From: Panagrolaimus kolymaensis
Taxonomy: Eukaryota; Nematoda; Chromadorea; Rhabditida; Panagrolaimidae
Length of the DNA: 64,000 nt
Assembly (NCBI GenBank): GCA_028622995.1
Contig: JAJQJQ010000021.1
Coordinates: 248,001 to 312,000, forward strand
Reading direction: 5' to 3'
Of this stretch, positions 38,101 to 46,577 are shown one piece after another; within the stretch, counting starts at the first letter, position 1; the number at the start of each line of letters is the position of its first letter. The notes below the pieces were generated by a model, which worked only from the letters and a program-made list of their open reading frames with translations, was not told the DNA's origin and searched no databases. The translations under genes were made by a program, and so were the position numbers.

Positions 38101-39961
38101 TTTGGAGAAAAAATTTTTCTGGGAATAAAACTTTAAATATAAATATTTTAATTTTTTTAAGATCGACATATTGCGGCCGAATGTTAGCGATCACCACTGG
38201 CATAGTGGGAGCCGGAGTTTCGAGTGCTTTGATTGCAGTAATTTCAAGAAAATTAGAATTATCTCGAGCTGAAAAACATGTAAATAATTTTATGGCTGAT
38301 TCAAAATTAACGAATCAAAGGAAAAATGCTGCAGCGTCAGTTCTTCAACAAACTTGGTTCATCCACAAATATCAAAGGCGATCAGCAAATAAAGGGGATG
38401 ATTTGAGACTTCGCCATCATCAAAGAAAATTTTTAAATGCTATAAATGATTTTCGTAGAATTAAATGGGATCAAAGAAAATTACAAGAGCGTGGAAATTC
38501 TTTGCTGGATGTTGGAAAGGTAAGCAGCAACCATTTAGCCTCTAAAATGCATTTTTTTTATAACTATTATCAAAATATACAAACAAAGATTTGAGTTCTG
38601 AAAAAAAAAATTAAATAATAACTTTATTTTTAAAATCCTCGATACAACTTTGATCTCAGTTTTGCTATATTATGTTTTTTTTGTTCTTGAAGTATGAAAT
38701 CGAACTTTTGCCACCAATTAAACTCATTCACAGTTTTAAAAAAAATATTTTTGTTTGTATTATTAATTTGTTTTTTGTTGGCTAAAATCAATTAAAAAAT
38801 GAAAGAAATAATCAATATCCTTATCTTTTCTTCAATTTTTTTAGAAAGAAAAATTAAAGTTTATATCAAACCCAATGAGCCCAGTTTTAAAATTCTTTAA
38901 AAAATTATAAAGAATTTTTTCCTTCTTCAAATTTGCCTTCAGATTAGCATATTTAGTTATATAATTCCAGTTTTATACTTCGACTAAAAAATATTATAAT
39001 TAAAAAATAACAATAAAAGAAATTACTTATGGACATTGAAAAAAATTATGCTTCTCCAAAAAATAATCAAGTTTAAAATTAAGTATTTTTTAAATATCCT
39101 TTTTTCGTTTTAAACAATTTAATAAATTAAATCAGCAAAACATTAATCAGTTTCAAAAAAATAAAAAAACTTGTATATTGCTTGATAATCAGATACTAGC
39201 GCACGTGAACCCAGTTTTAAATTTTTTATAAACCAAAAAAATAATTACTCTTTTTCGAATATAAAGAAAAATTATTTTATGTTTTAAAGAATCAATGCAA
39301 TCAACAGTTTTCTTCATTTTTAATTTTTTAGCTCCATAATGAAATGCATGAAACTTTATGGGAGATGCATCGAACTCAAGATCAATTTATATCCCAAATC
39401 GATATGCTTACACAAAAAATAATGGAATTACAAAACGCTGTTCTTGGTCAACAACAAAATTCACAGCCCCTAAACCAAAATCAACAAAATGGCATTGGCG
39501 GTGGTGGCGGCGGAGGAGTTCATAATCCTCCAATTTATTCGAGGCAATATAGCGGCGGAGGAACACCTTCGACTCTTCAAGTTCCTGGAACTTCTTCCTC
39601 CATTGGAATACCAAATCTCATAGATCCAATAAATGAATTAAATTCCAGTGCAGAAACCGTTAAAATTCCGCCTTCCCCGGGTATTGGATTTCATGTTCAT
39701 GGAACTTCATCCCAAATACACCATGATCCTTCTTCACATGGCTCCTCATATCACCAACAAAATCAGCAGCAGCATCATAATTATCGATCACAACAACAAC
39801 CTGAAAATAATGATGATACCTCCTATTCCGATTATTTCAGCCTTCGAACAGATCAACCAGGATCGTCGATTGAACAAGAAAAAAATAATGGAATGGGAGT
39901 TTCAACGACGCAATCAGAAATTGATGAACAATCTCCATTAATTTTTCATTCAATTCAATAA
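4261..39961 (+). CDS. Small-conductance Ca2+-activated K+ channel (SK/KCNN family; nematode KCNL)
   Basis: This gene encodes a voltage-independent potassium channel gated by calmodulin at the plasma membrane. The common exons are 31003-31144, 33101-33175, 33211-33361, 35811-36167, 37784-37808, 37866-38094, 38162-38519 and 39332-39961 (stop TAA 39959-39961), and all junction phases agree. S1 lies in 33211-33361, S2-S4 in 35811-36167, and S5 plus the pore loop in 37866-38094 with the selectivity filter VGYGD. S6 and the calmodulin-binding domain are in 38162-38519 (RKLELSRAEKHVNNFM, then KNAAASVLQQTW). The last exon starts with a coiled-coil-like stretch (ETLWEMHRTQDQFISQID) and continues as a Gln/Ser/Gly-rich tail. 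Four alternative 5' ends (separate entries) give predicted proteins of 769, 770, 843 or 721 residues. Introns range from 35 nt to about 16 kb. Family assignment is firm from the S1, S4-S6 and CaM-domain match; which worm kcnl paralogue it is, I cannot say. Confidence 0.93.
5195..12933 (+). other. SK intron between exon 5050-5194 and alternative exon B
   Basis: No coding exon was found here. The intron carries CAGTT motifs throughout, except for motif-poor islands at about 7,400-8,000, 8,960-9,260 and 11,200-11,570. The 7.4-8.0 kb island contains a 20-bp CT repeat (7436-7455) followed by a GC-rich ATGGCGGCGCC, and GA-rich DNA near 7,764. The open frames at 5709, 6854, 7376, 7519, 10247 and 12453 read through motifs and T-runs and have no family signature. 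Confidence 0.6.
7436..7455. repeat. (CT)10 microsatellite
   Basis: Twenty bases of alternating CT lie in a motif-free island of the SK intron and are followed at once by a small GC-rich patch (ATGGCGGCGCC). GA-rich simple sequence lies about 300 bp downstream. Such CT/GA tracts can be open-chromatin elements, but here that is only a possibility. Confidence 0.85.
12938..13159 (+). CDS. SK channel 5' end B (alternative first exon)
   Basis: The reading frame starts at ATG 12938, four bases after a good acceptor (TTTTCTACAG ending 12933), and runs to GTAAGA at 13160 in phase 0. It encodes MQNSQSSLTAAAPPK followed by a Gly/His/Ser/Pro-rich cytoplasmic segment. The acceptor cannot take exon 5050-5194 in frame (phase 0 into a frame offset by one base). 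I therefore read the exon as a separate first exon, possibly trans-spliced at 12934. It continues in frame into exon 14278-14401. With the common exons the total is 2,313 nt, divisible by three. Confidence 0.65.
13387..13572. mobile_element. hAT-type MITE with GAGGCG repeats (186 bp)
   Basis: The element is bounded by the terminal inverted repeat CAGTGTGAC / GTCACACTG and flanked by a perfect 8-bp direct repeat GTCGTTAT (13379-13386 and 13573-13580), the target duplication size of hAT elements. The interior is dense with GAGGC, GCCTC and GAGGCG blocks in both orientations, so the DNA can fold on itself. It has no coding capacity and lies in the SK intron between 13160 and 14277. Its GC-rich composition contrasts sharply with the surroundings. 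Confidence 0.9.
14278..14401 (+). CDS. SK channel exon shared by isoforms A and B
   Basis: The acceptor TTTTTTTAG precedes 14278 and the donor GTTGGT follows 14401. The exon enters in phase 0 and leaves in phase 1, encoding VSSDILKVSGYSNQFRNLL then SARSRRESGPSSLLQLQRC. It ends with CAT G, the same last codon position as the alternative exon at 24829-25393. Both fit the phase-1 acceptor at 31003. The segment is basic, Ser-rich and cytoplasmic, with no recognisable domain. Confidence 0.75.
16104..16127. promoter_or_regulatory. E-box (CACGTG) next to a full CRE (TGACGTCA)
   Basis: CACGTG at 16104-16109 and the palindrome TGACGTCA at 16120-16127 lie 10 bp apart inside the long SK intron. Both are consensus sites, for bHLH and CREB/ATF-type bZIP factors respectively. 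The pairing could mark an intronic enhancer; chance occurrence cannot be excluded. Confidence 0.3.
17102..17330. mobile_element. Foldback MITE flanked by TTAA (229 bp)
   Basis: Two nearly identical inverted arms of about 105 bp start AGGACGACTACACTTTCTG and surround a small loop near 17,207-17,220. TTAA is present directly at both ends (17098-17101 and 17331-17334), as expected for a TTAA target duplication. No coding sequence is present. TTAA insertion is typical of piggyBac-like transposases, so that superfamily is the first guess, but the termini do not prove it. The arms differ by only a few bases, so the insertion looks recent. Confidence 0.88.
19683..20245 (+). repeat. Three-copy degenerate repeat, spacing about 250 bp
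   Basis: The block CAGTT, then a T-rich run, then TTATGACTTTGTAGCCT is found near 19685-19726, 19933-19979 and 20191-20239. The middle and last copies vary (GTAGTCTG; TTATGCTTTTGTAGCCTG). The CAGTT starts are 248 and 258 bp apart. The copies suggest local tandem duplication of a unit that includes the dispersed motif, followed by divergence. Confidence 0.55.
24829..25393 (+). CDS. SK channel 5' end C (long alternative first exon)
   Basis: This is a 565-nt open exon beginning ATG ATG at 24829 and ending CAT G before GTAAGT at 25394, phase 1. It encodes 188 residues, rich in Ser, Asn and Arg, with several RRxS sites (RRMS, RRRSS) that look like basophilic-kinase targets. No acceptor with a T-run lies just upstream, so it is read as a first exon with its own promoter. 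A second perfect donor (GCT then GTAAGT) lies inside, near 25351, and could give a shorter form. With the common exons the protein is 843 residues. Confidence 0.75.
25394..28795 (+). other. SK intron between alternative exons C and D
   Basis: No coding exon was recognised. CAGTT motifs are frequent up to about 28,200, and a motif-free T-rich island lies at about 28,210-28,740, immediately before alternative exon D. That island is a plausible promoter region for isoform D. Locally duplicated blocks occur at 25.4-26.2 kb (separate entry). The open frames at 26313 and 26983 are low-complexity. Confidence 0.55.
25449..26235 (+). repeat. Local duplicated blocks in SK intron
   Basis: The sequence starting CAGTTTAAAATTCTTGAAAA at 25449 recurs in diverged form at 25932 (CAGTTTAAAATTCTTAAAAA, then again T-rich and CTCTTAAA). 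A second pair, GAAATGTTTCT followed by TTCCCATATTTT, is found near 25851 and 26190. The copies are imperfect. They suggest that motif-bearing DNA here has grown by segmental duplication. Confidence 0.5.
28796..28994 (+). CDS. SK channel 5' end D (short alternative first exon)
   Basis: ATG at 28796 starts MIKNWEMMEDRKISSTSRPI and the frame runs to GTTAGT at 28995 in phase 1, which fits the acceptor at 31003. There is an in-frame stop at 28775 and no AG between it and the ATG. The exon therefore cannot be internal in this frame and should be a first exon. The segment holds a basic/Ser-rich patch and an acidic end (AIDAEELEP). With the common exons it gives 2,166 nt, a 721-residue protein. Confidence 0.65.
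28995..31002 (+). other. SK intron with dense CAGTT array and a GC-rich MITE
   Basis: No exon is visible. The stretch contains the hAT-type MITE at 29533-29731 and, in 30,001-31,000, sixteen + strand CAGTT copies against no AACTG that I could find. Spacing in the tight clusters is 33-43 bp. The intron ends TTTTTTTTAG at 31002. Confidence 0.6.
29533..29731. mobile_element. hAT-type MITE with CCGGCC arrays (199 bp)
   Basis: The element has terminal inverted repeats CAGGCCTCTTCC / GGAAGAGGCCTG and a perfect 8-bp target duplication CTTGCAAA (29525-29532 and 29732-29739). The interior is tandem CCGGCCTGCGG units and runs of CCGGCC / GGCCCG, giving a G+C content far above the surroundings. The Pro/Arg/Gly-rich open frames on both strands here are by-products of these repeats. 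It sits in an SK intron. Confidence 0.9.
31145..33100 (+). other. SK intron before the S1-region exons
   Basis: CAGTT motifs occur up to about 31,750. They are followed by two motif-free, T/C-rich islands (about 31,760-32,315 and 32,330-32,725). Motifs resume until the acceptor TTTGTTAG at 33100. The open frames at 32391-32645 (-) and 32542-32736 (+) overlap on opposite strands inside an island and have no recognised domain. Confidence 0.55.
33176..33210 (+). other. 35-nt intron in the SK gene
   Basis: Upstream, the frame reads NPLRALYLPKRK and then meets a TGA at 33176. Removing 33176-33210 (GTGAAAAT to AATTTAG) restores the frame into NDSTAKMRCRQRKQLFLRR, directly before S1. The intron has GT and AG ends and a T-rich 3' end. 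At 35 nt it is near the lower limit for animal introns. Confidence 0.7.
33362..35810 (+). other. SK intron between S1 and S2 exons
   Basis: No exon was recognised. CAGTT motifs occur throughout, with a relative gap near 34,150-34,340. The open frames at 34258-34602 (+) and 34913-35137 (-) read through motifs and show no domain. The intron ends TTTTTTTAG at 35810, in phase 0. Confidence 0.55.
36168..37783 (+). other. SK intron between S4 and S5 exons
   Basis: This is non-coding and motif-rich up to the acceptor TTTTCAG at 37783. The next two introns (37809-37865, 57 nt; 38095-38161, 67 nt) are short and carry no CAGTT. The 38161 acceptor is the less usual AAG. The open frame at 36783-36974 is low-complexity. 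Confidence 0.6.
38520..39331 (+). other. Last SK intron
   Basis: An 812-nt intron separates the calmodulin-binding exon from the last exon, starting GTAAGC and ending TTTTTTAG. It carries several CAGTT copies (for example near 38,658, 38,731 and 38,968). No alternative exon is apparent; the frame that reads through past 38520 stops within 25 codons. Confidence 0.7.
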
Positions 39962-41246
39962 ATAAATCTTTTCTTCTTTTCCTTTTCTTTATAATTAATT
40001 AGTTTTTTATTTTCTAAAATTTTTTATTTATTTTTTTGTGGTAATTTCTCGATGGCGTTTGTTCCGGGATTTTTTATAATTTTTATTGATTTTTGGTAAC
40101 CGAAAAAATCGGTGATTTTATCCTTTTAATATTCAGTTTAGCTTTTTTTTATTAAGAATTTTGCACTTTATTTTTCCTTCCCCAACATTTCTTCCTTCCG
40201 AAATTATGATGCCCTTTTTTGAACTGAATATTTTTTTCAGACAAATCTAACACCTTTGAAGGGGACAGTTTTATTATTTGCTTCCAACGCAAACGAAAAA
40301 ATTAGCACGCAGATTCATGACAAAAAAAAAAAGAGAAATTTTATTTTAAAAGAAAAACATCTTTGTGTTCATTTTTTTGAACCCGTTAAACCTAATTCCT
40401 ATAGCATCGTTTTTAACAGTTTTCTTTTCCACTAAATTTTCCTAAAAATTATTTTTGTTAGCACCTGAAAACTCAGTTCCTTGGTTCTTATGTAAATTTG
40501 TATCTCTTTACTTTTTTTTCCATTCTTTTGTTCTTTTCACTCTTGCACATATCATTTTTTGTTTATTTATTTTGAATGATTAATATGTATGTATTGTATT
40601 TCGAGTCTCGCCTAGTCCAACATTTTGCACTTCACCGGTAAAAAAAATTAATAATTTTAATATGAAAATGCTCCAAATAATTCTTTTTTGATTGATTGAT
40701 TTAATTTGTTTGTTGTATGTTTCATTGATAATTTTTTTATAAAAGTATTATTATTTAAAAGGTACATATGTTATGTTATTTAATTTTTATTTGTAATTAG
40801 GTAAAAGAAAAAAGTAATAAAGCTCATGTTTTATATAAATTTGTTTACAGTTTTTCTTTACCAAAAAAATTAGTTGTTTCATAAATTAAATCAACAAAGA
40901 ATAATATAAAACAACGATATTGAAAAAATCAACTGAAAGAGATGTCAGTTTTCAAATTTTACTTATTGAATGGATGACGAAAATTTTCTTTACAGTTTTT
41001 TATTATAATTTATAAACATAACCTTTTTATTTTAAAATCTGCCATTTTTTGTGTCTTGGTTTTGTTGTTGAAGTAATTTAAAATTTGGTCTCTCAATATC
41101 ACGAAAAAATAGCAATAAATAGTCTCCATTTCAAATACGATAACAATCATCCTCAACAATTTTATTATTCATTTAATCTTTTTATTACTAGTAACAACAA
41201 AAAAAAGTTTACATATAAACAAAAAAGACGAAAAATAATATAGGCT
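39962..41246. other. Convergent intergenic region, SK 3' end and transferase copy 1 3' end
   Basis: The two genes converge here. On the + strand an AATAAA overlaps the SK stop (39958-39963). On the - strand a TTTATT, read as AATAAA, lies near 41,181, about 65 bp beyond the stop of transferase copy 1. The same sequence follows the other two copies. A handful of CAGTT copies are present (for example 40264, 40417, 40847 and 40993). From about 41,070 the DNA is part of the duplicated transferase block. No other gene is seen. Confidence 0.6.
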
Positions 41247-42853
41247 TTAAATGCGTTTTAATAGAGAAGCCCATGGTTTTCCTTCGATATAATGTTGAAA
41301 TCCTTGAGCATCAGAAAAACGTGGAAATGAATCAATTAATCTTCCACATGGTAAATTTTGATGAATATACTTGATTGCTGTAGAAAAGGCATCAGGAATA
41401 TATTGTGATCGACAAACAGTAAAATAAGAATATGGATCAATTAATTGAAGAAATGGTGGTTCCAATGAATTCGGTAACCTGAAAAATAACTAATTATTCA
41501 TGCTAAAGTTATACCATTAAAGCAATAACCAAAGACATAGTAGTATCTTGTATTCCTTCATAGTTCCAGGAAACAGTACGCCTAAACGACAACTCACATG
41601 AACAAAAGAAAACTTACATTCTGCCAACTAAACCACGATTGATGAAAATTTGATATTTATTAGAATCAAAATGCTTGTAATAATTGATCATTTCAACGAT
41701 CAATTCAGCAGGACTTTGAGTGTTTTCACTTCGCCAGTCAAGATTATATCCATCAACTTCTCCATCAATCAGACGTAGAACTTTATCCATAGGAACTTTA
41801 GGACCAACTCGATGAGGAATCATTGAACATAGTACTGGAAGAACAGGCGCTGGCAACTAAAAAAGGTTCGTGAATTGAGAGAATATTAGCTTTGAAAAGC
41901 TTACATATCGACATTGTAAGAAATGCACGGTCAACATGATGAGATGATAGCTTGATAAAAGACCATGGGTGCTATTTCTTAAGCCCAAAACTTCGAATAA
42001 TTTTTTGATATAAAAATAAACTTGAGGAAATCTTGAATCAGCCAGAAGATAATGCTTGATTAAATTTGTATTTCGAATGGCTTGAAAATCATCTAGTGGT
42101 ATTTGAATATCAACAGCAAGACCATTTTTATAGTAAAACTTTTGAAACGGAACATGGGCATCGGGGAGACTAATTGTTTTGAGAACTTTTAGTCTAGGAT
42201 CATCGTTTTCGAGTTCATTGACACCATTTCCGATTAGATTGAATATCACTGAAAACATAAAGGATAAGAAAACTAAAAAGCAGTAAACTAAAGCAACGAC
42301 TTTTGCTAGTCAAGAAAAAAGAGACTTACAACTTCTTAACTTTCTATCGTTCTTAAAGGCGTCATAAAAAGATAAATCTTCTGTATAAAAACAAAGGTTA
42401 ATATCAGACGAACGATCAGATAATAGTCCAGAAGAAGATGAGCCAACAGGAACCAATTTTGAAATGGGTGTATGTAGTTTATCTTGAAACAGCTTTATGA
42501 TATCCTTTCTTTCATTTACGATCTAAAAAAATAAATGGAAACGATTAGCGATGTCATTAAAAAACAAAACTAACCTGGATACTTCTTTCAATTCGACTTT
42601 TTTCAAACATATCCAAAAATTCATTCAAGTTTGATACTTTCTTATAATTTTTTTCACATATTTTCTTAACAAATGATGATGTTTTACCAGCTGGAATATA
42701 ATTTGATTCAGACGTTTTTGGTTCTAAAAATACACAAAAATTAAGAAAAGAAAAAACAAAGTTTGTAAACAAACCTGCAACTTTGAAACCATGTTGTTTA
42801 GAATAAAACCGAAGAGGCATATACCTTGATACTTTGAGTCGTAATGACATCAT
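41247..42853 (-). CDS. Non-canonical poly(A)/uridylyl transferase, copy 1 (catalytic Asp replaced)
   Basis: This is a GLD-2/TUTase-like nucleotidyltransferase, a family that adds A or U to RNA 3' ends. Six exons, in coding order, are 42775-42853, 42575-42723, 42330-42522, 41905-42248, 41618-41856 and 41247-41478, giving 411 codons. The nucleotidyltransferase signature is at residues 103-118 (GSSSSG, then SDIN). The usual SDID is changed, so the second metal-binding Asp is Asn118. The third Asp (AVDIQ, D187) is present. The PAP-central region follows (FQAIRNTNLIKHYL; GLLSSYHLIMLTVHFLQCRY; LPAPVLPVL). The start is one of two adjacent ATGs (42851-42853 first); an open stretch upstream has only GTG. 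No RNA-binding domain is visible. It heads a tandem cluster of three. By family knowledge the D-to-N change should abolish or greatly weaken catalysis, so this may be a pseudoenzyme. Confidence 0.88.
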
Positions 42854-44369
42854 AATAAGGAAAATAATAAAATGATGATAAAGTAAAATTTTCCACGCAA
42901 CAATACCATCGAACACAAAAAAATGGCCTAAACTTTTTTTCGTTTATGTTTAATGCAAAAAAATGAGTTTCAAACGTTGAGGGCTTTTAGCCAAATTTCA
43001 TCATCTCTTCAATTTTTACGGTAAAAAAACTACGAAAGCAAATTCATTCCAGTAAACGCGTTATTATAATTTTTAAACAAATTATTTTTTTTTAAAATTA
43101 AAGGTATTGATTCTTCCAAAAAAAGTTCATCCACCAATTAATTAACTAATTTATATCCCTTTTTTTGAGTGATATTTTATTTTTCAAACGCATGTTTGAC
43201 TTCATGAAAGTGGAATAATTAATTTTATAGGCTTTTTTTTGGGATAATTTGATTGATGTGAAATTTGTACAAAGTAAAAGAAATAATAAAGTAATCTTTT
43301 AACTTTTAGTAGTTTCATTCTTTACTTGCCAACGACAAGCCTCTGTTAATTTAATCAGCAAAAAAAGTTTATTGTCGAACGTATATATTTTTAGTTGCTA
43401 ATCAAGAGTTAATTTTTGGCGGGGCAGTTTAAAAAAAATGAATGATATTTGTTAATTTTTCATTTATTCATTAAATTTTTTCATATCCTTTATTGCGCTG
43501 ATTATGTATTTTTTGACGAGGAAGTTCAGAAATATAAATGTGAAAAATGTTTTGCTAAAAAATTTGAAGTAAACGAAAAAAAATTTTTATGCAGTTAAAA
43601 AATTCCAAACTTTGTTTGTTTATTTACAACAGTTTTTATTTTTTTAAATTAAAAATTTCTAAGATGAAAAAGGACAATAATAGTTTTCTTGCTTATCGCT
43701 CCTTAAAAAATATTGTCACCAATTTTTGAACCAATGACGACATTGTTCCGCAAATTTTCTGTTGCCTGTGTGTTTAACTCAGTTAAAACTCTTCTTGGTA
43801 GACAATTAAAAAAAATGATTTTGATCTCTTTTATTTTTGTCCTCATTCTATTTTTGGTACTTCACACAGATGTTAGCGACATGTGGAGGAAGATGATGAC
43901 CATACAAATTCAACCAACCGGCTGCAAACATACAGATAACCATCATTGAAAGCAGGTTCCAGCATGTGGCATTACCGTACATAGTATTCAACCATTGGTC
44001 CATCTCCTCATGGAAAGGGCTAACTCTATAAGGATCAGCAGTTGTTAGAACGTTTAGTCGATGGCCGCGCCAGAAAAATGCTGGTGGCATAGTATAATAA
44101 TGCATTCCAATTTGCTACCCATATCTTTGATATCTGTATGCAATTGTATCATAAACCGTTGAGAAACCTTAACAGCGCATAATATCATATCGCAAACGTA
44201 GGCCAGAGAGAGGCGCAATCATTAAAGTAAATAGTTTCATTTAAAATACAACAACAACCATCCTCAACAATTTATTATTCATTTAATCTTTTTATTACTC
44301 TTAAAAACAACAAACAAAAAAGTTTACATACAAACAAAAACAAAAAAGACGAAAAATAATCAAGGCTTT
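42854..44369. other. Spacer between transferase copies 1 and 2
   Basis: The first 980 bp, upstream of copy 1, is duplicated in part upstream of copies 2 and 3. The block from 43713 to about 43840 matches 46771-46898 almost base for base. From about 43842 to 44235 a non-duplicated insert carries a coding-like fragment (separate entry). From about 44235 the 3' flank of copy 2 begins. Three CAGTT copies are seen, at about 43425, 43592 and 43628. Confidence 0.6.
43848..44105 (-). pseudogene. Orphan coding-like fragment, unidentified
   Basis: On the - strand an 85-codon frame of normal, non-AT-run composition reads PPAFFWRGHRLNVLTTADPY, then a hydrophobic stretch, then LNLYGHHLPPH. One putative membrane segment is visible (SMMVICMFAAGWL). 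Upstream the same frame continues as YDTIAYRYQRYG, then TAG, then QIGMHYY, so an in-frame stop interrupts what looks like older coding sequence. The fragment fills a non-duplicated insert between transferase copies 1 and 2. I do not recognise the family. It could be a retrocopy fragment, an unspliced exon of a small membrane protein, or chance. Confidence 0.35.
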
Positions 44370-45973
44370 TTAAATGCCCTTTAATTTAGAAGCCCATGGT
44401 TTTCCTTCGATATAATCTTGAAATCCTTGAGCATCATAAAATTGTGGAAATGAATCAATTAATTTTCCATGCGGTAAATTGAGATGAATGTAATTGATTG
44501 CAGTAGAAAATGCATCAGGAATATGTTTAGATCGACAAATAGTAAAGTGAGAATATGGATCAAATAAATGAAGTGATGGAACTCCATATTTATTTGGTGG
44601 CCTGAAAAAAATAAGTAATTATTCATGCTGAAGTTATACCATAAAGGCAATAAACAAACACAAAGCTATATCTCGAATAGCTAGGGAACTCCGTGAAACA
44701 GTACGCTTAAACGACAACTCACATGAACCAAAGAAAACTTACATTCTGCCAACTAATCCACGATTGATGAAAATTTGATTTTTATTACAATCAAAATATG
44801 TGTAATAATTGATCATTTCAAAGATTAATTCAGCTGGACTTTGAGTATTCTCACTTCGCCAGTCAAGATTATATCCATCAAATTCTCCATCAATCATACG
44901 TAAAACTTTATCCATAGGAACTTCAGGACCAACTCGATATGGAATCAATAAACATAGCACTGGAAGAACAGGAGATAGTAACTGAAAAAAGGCGGATTAT
45001 TGAGAGAATATTAGCTATGAAAAGCTTACATATCGACACTGTAAGAAATGCACGGTCAACATGATGAGATGATAACTTGACAAAAGACCGGCTTTGCTAT
45101 TTCTTAAACCCAAAGCTTCAAATATTTTTTTGATATAAACATAAACTTGTGGAAATCTTGAATCAGCGAGAAGATAATGTTTGATTAAATTTGTATTTCG
45201 AATAGCTTGAAATTCATCTAGTGGTATTTGAATATCAACAGCGAGACCATGTTTTAAATGGAACGTAAGAATTGGAACATTGGCATCGGGGAGACTAATT
45301 GTTTTGAGAACTTTTAGTCTAGGATCATCGTTTTCGAGTTCATAGACACGCTTTTGGATTTGATTGAATATCACTGAAAACATAAATGATAAGAAAACTA
45401 AAAAGCAGTAAACTAAAGCAACAACTTTTGCTATTCAAGAAAAAAGAGACTTACCATTTCTTAACTCTCTATCGTTCTTAAATTCGTCATAAAAAGATAA
45501 ATCTTCTGTATAGAAACAAAGGTCAATATCAGACGAACGATCAAATAGTAATCCAGAAGAAGATGAGCCAACAGGAACCAATCTTGAATTAGGTGTATAT
45601 AGTTTATCTTGAAACATCTTTATGATATCCTTTCTTTCATTTTTAATCTGAAAAAAACAAGGGAAACGATTAGCTATGTCATTGAAAAACAAAAACCAAC
45701 CTTGATACTTTTTTCAATTCGACTTTTTTCAAACATATCCAAAAATTCATTCAAATTTGATACTTTCTTATAATATTCTTTGCATATTTTCTTAACGAAT
45801 GATGAATTAGCTGGATTATAAATTGATTCATACGAGTATGGTTCTAAAAATTCACAAAAATTATTCCAAGAAAAATCAAAGTTTTCAAACAAACCAGCAA
45901 CTTTGAAACCATTTTGTTTAGAATAAAACCGAAGAGGCGTATATCTTGATACTTTGAGTCGTAATAACATCAT
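44370..45973 (-). CDS. Non-canonical poly(A)/uridylyl transferase, copy 2
   Basis: This is the second tandem GLD-2/TUTase-like gene, with 409 codons in six exons: 45895-45973, 45701-45843, 45455-45647, 45030-45373, 44743-44981 and 44370-44601. Exon lengths match copy 1 except for six fewer bases in exon 2. The catalytic signature is intact (GSSSSG, then SDIDLCF; Asp114 and Asp116). The third Asp is in AVDIQ. The PAP-central region (NLIKHYLLADSRFPQVYVYI, then GLLSSYHLIMLTVHFLQ) is well preserved. The N-terminus after the paired ATG (LRLKVSRYTPLRFYSKQNGF) is basic, Ser/Tyr-rich and free of acids, which could be a mitochondrial targeting sequence. No stops or frameshifts were found. It is likely functional; whether it adds A or U cannot be told from the sequence. 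Confidence 0.9.
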
Positions 45974-46181
45974 AATAAGGAAAATAATAAAACGATGATG
46001 ATAAAGTATAATTTTCCATGCAACAACAACACCATCGAACACAAAAAATGGCCTAAACTTTTTTTTCGTTTACGTTCAATGCAAAAAAAATGAATATCAA
46101 ACGTTGAGGGCTTTTAGCCAATAAGCTTGACAGAGGATTTTCTTCATCTCTTCAAATTTTACTGTAAAAAAACTACGAAAG

Positions 46182-46577
46182 CAGTGCTGCAAAAACGCGC
46201 GCTTTCGCGCGCGACGCTAAAATTTTATTTCGCGTTGTTTCGCGTTCGCGCTCTTTCGCGGTTTTTTTTCCGCGTTTTTTTAGCGTCGCGAATCAACGCT
46301 AACTTAGAATTTGCAACAAATACAGCAAAAGTAGTAGAAAAATTAATTCATTTTATTTATTATGACTTAAATATAAGCATTGGACCAAAAAAATTACAAA
46401 AAATTACTTAATTATGCTTTAAAAAAGATTCGCGAAAGTTTCGCGAACTGTTTAGCGTCGCGTCGCGACGCGGTTTTTTTCTTTTTCATTTTTAGCGTTC
46501 GCGCGCGACGCGCTTTTCTAAAAAAAGAAACGCGCGCGTTCCGCGTTTTGTCTTAGCGTCGCGTTTTTGCAGCCCTG
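46182..46577. mobile_element. hAT-type MITE rich in CGCG (396 bp)
   Basis: The termini CAGTGCTGCAAAAACGCG and its near-perfect inverse, ending CGCGTTTTTGCAGCCCTG, are flanked by the 8-bp direct repeat TACGAAAG (46174-46181 and 46578-46585). The equivalent DNA upstream of copy 1 (around 43030) has a single TACGAAAG, so it is a clean empty site. Both subterminal regions are packed with CGCG, GCGTCGCG and TTTCGCG, while the middle (about 46,300-46,420) is A/T-rich. It has no coding capacity. The insertion post-dates the duplication that made copies 1 and 2. Confidence 0.93.

Noticed and set aside
1..40000. CAGTTT as cryptic 3' splice sites (CAG before TTTT)
   Set aside because: The bases before CAG are mixed, not T-rich. 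Real acceptors here mostly end TTTTTAG, and the motif keeps the + orientation inside - strand genes.
43713..43949. Short conserved frame (KFSVACVFNSVKTLLGRQ) upstream of copies 1 and 2
   Set aside because: The DNA of the two copies is almost identical throughout, so conservation reflects recent duplication; no start context or domain supports a gene.
46127..46411. 94-codon Arg/Phe-rich frame
   Set aside because: It spans the CGCG-rich end of the MITE at 46182-46577.
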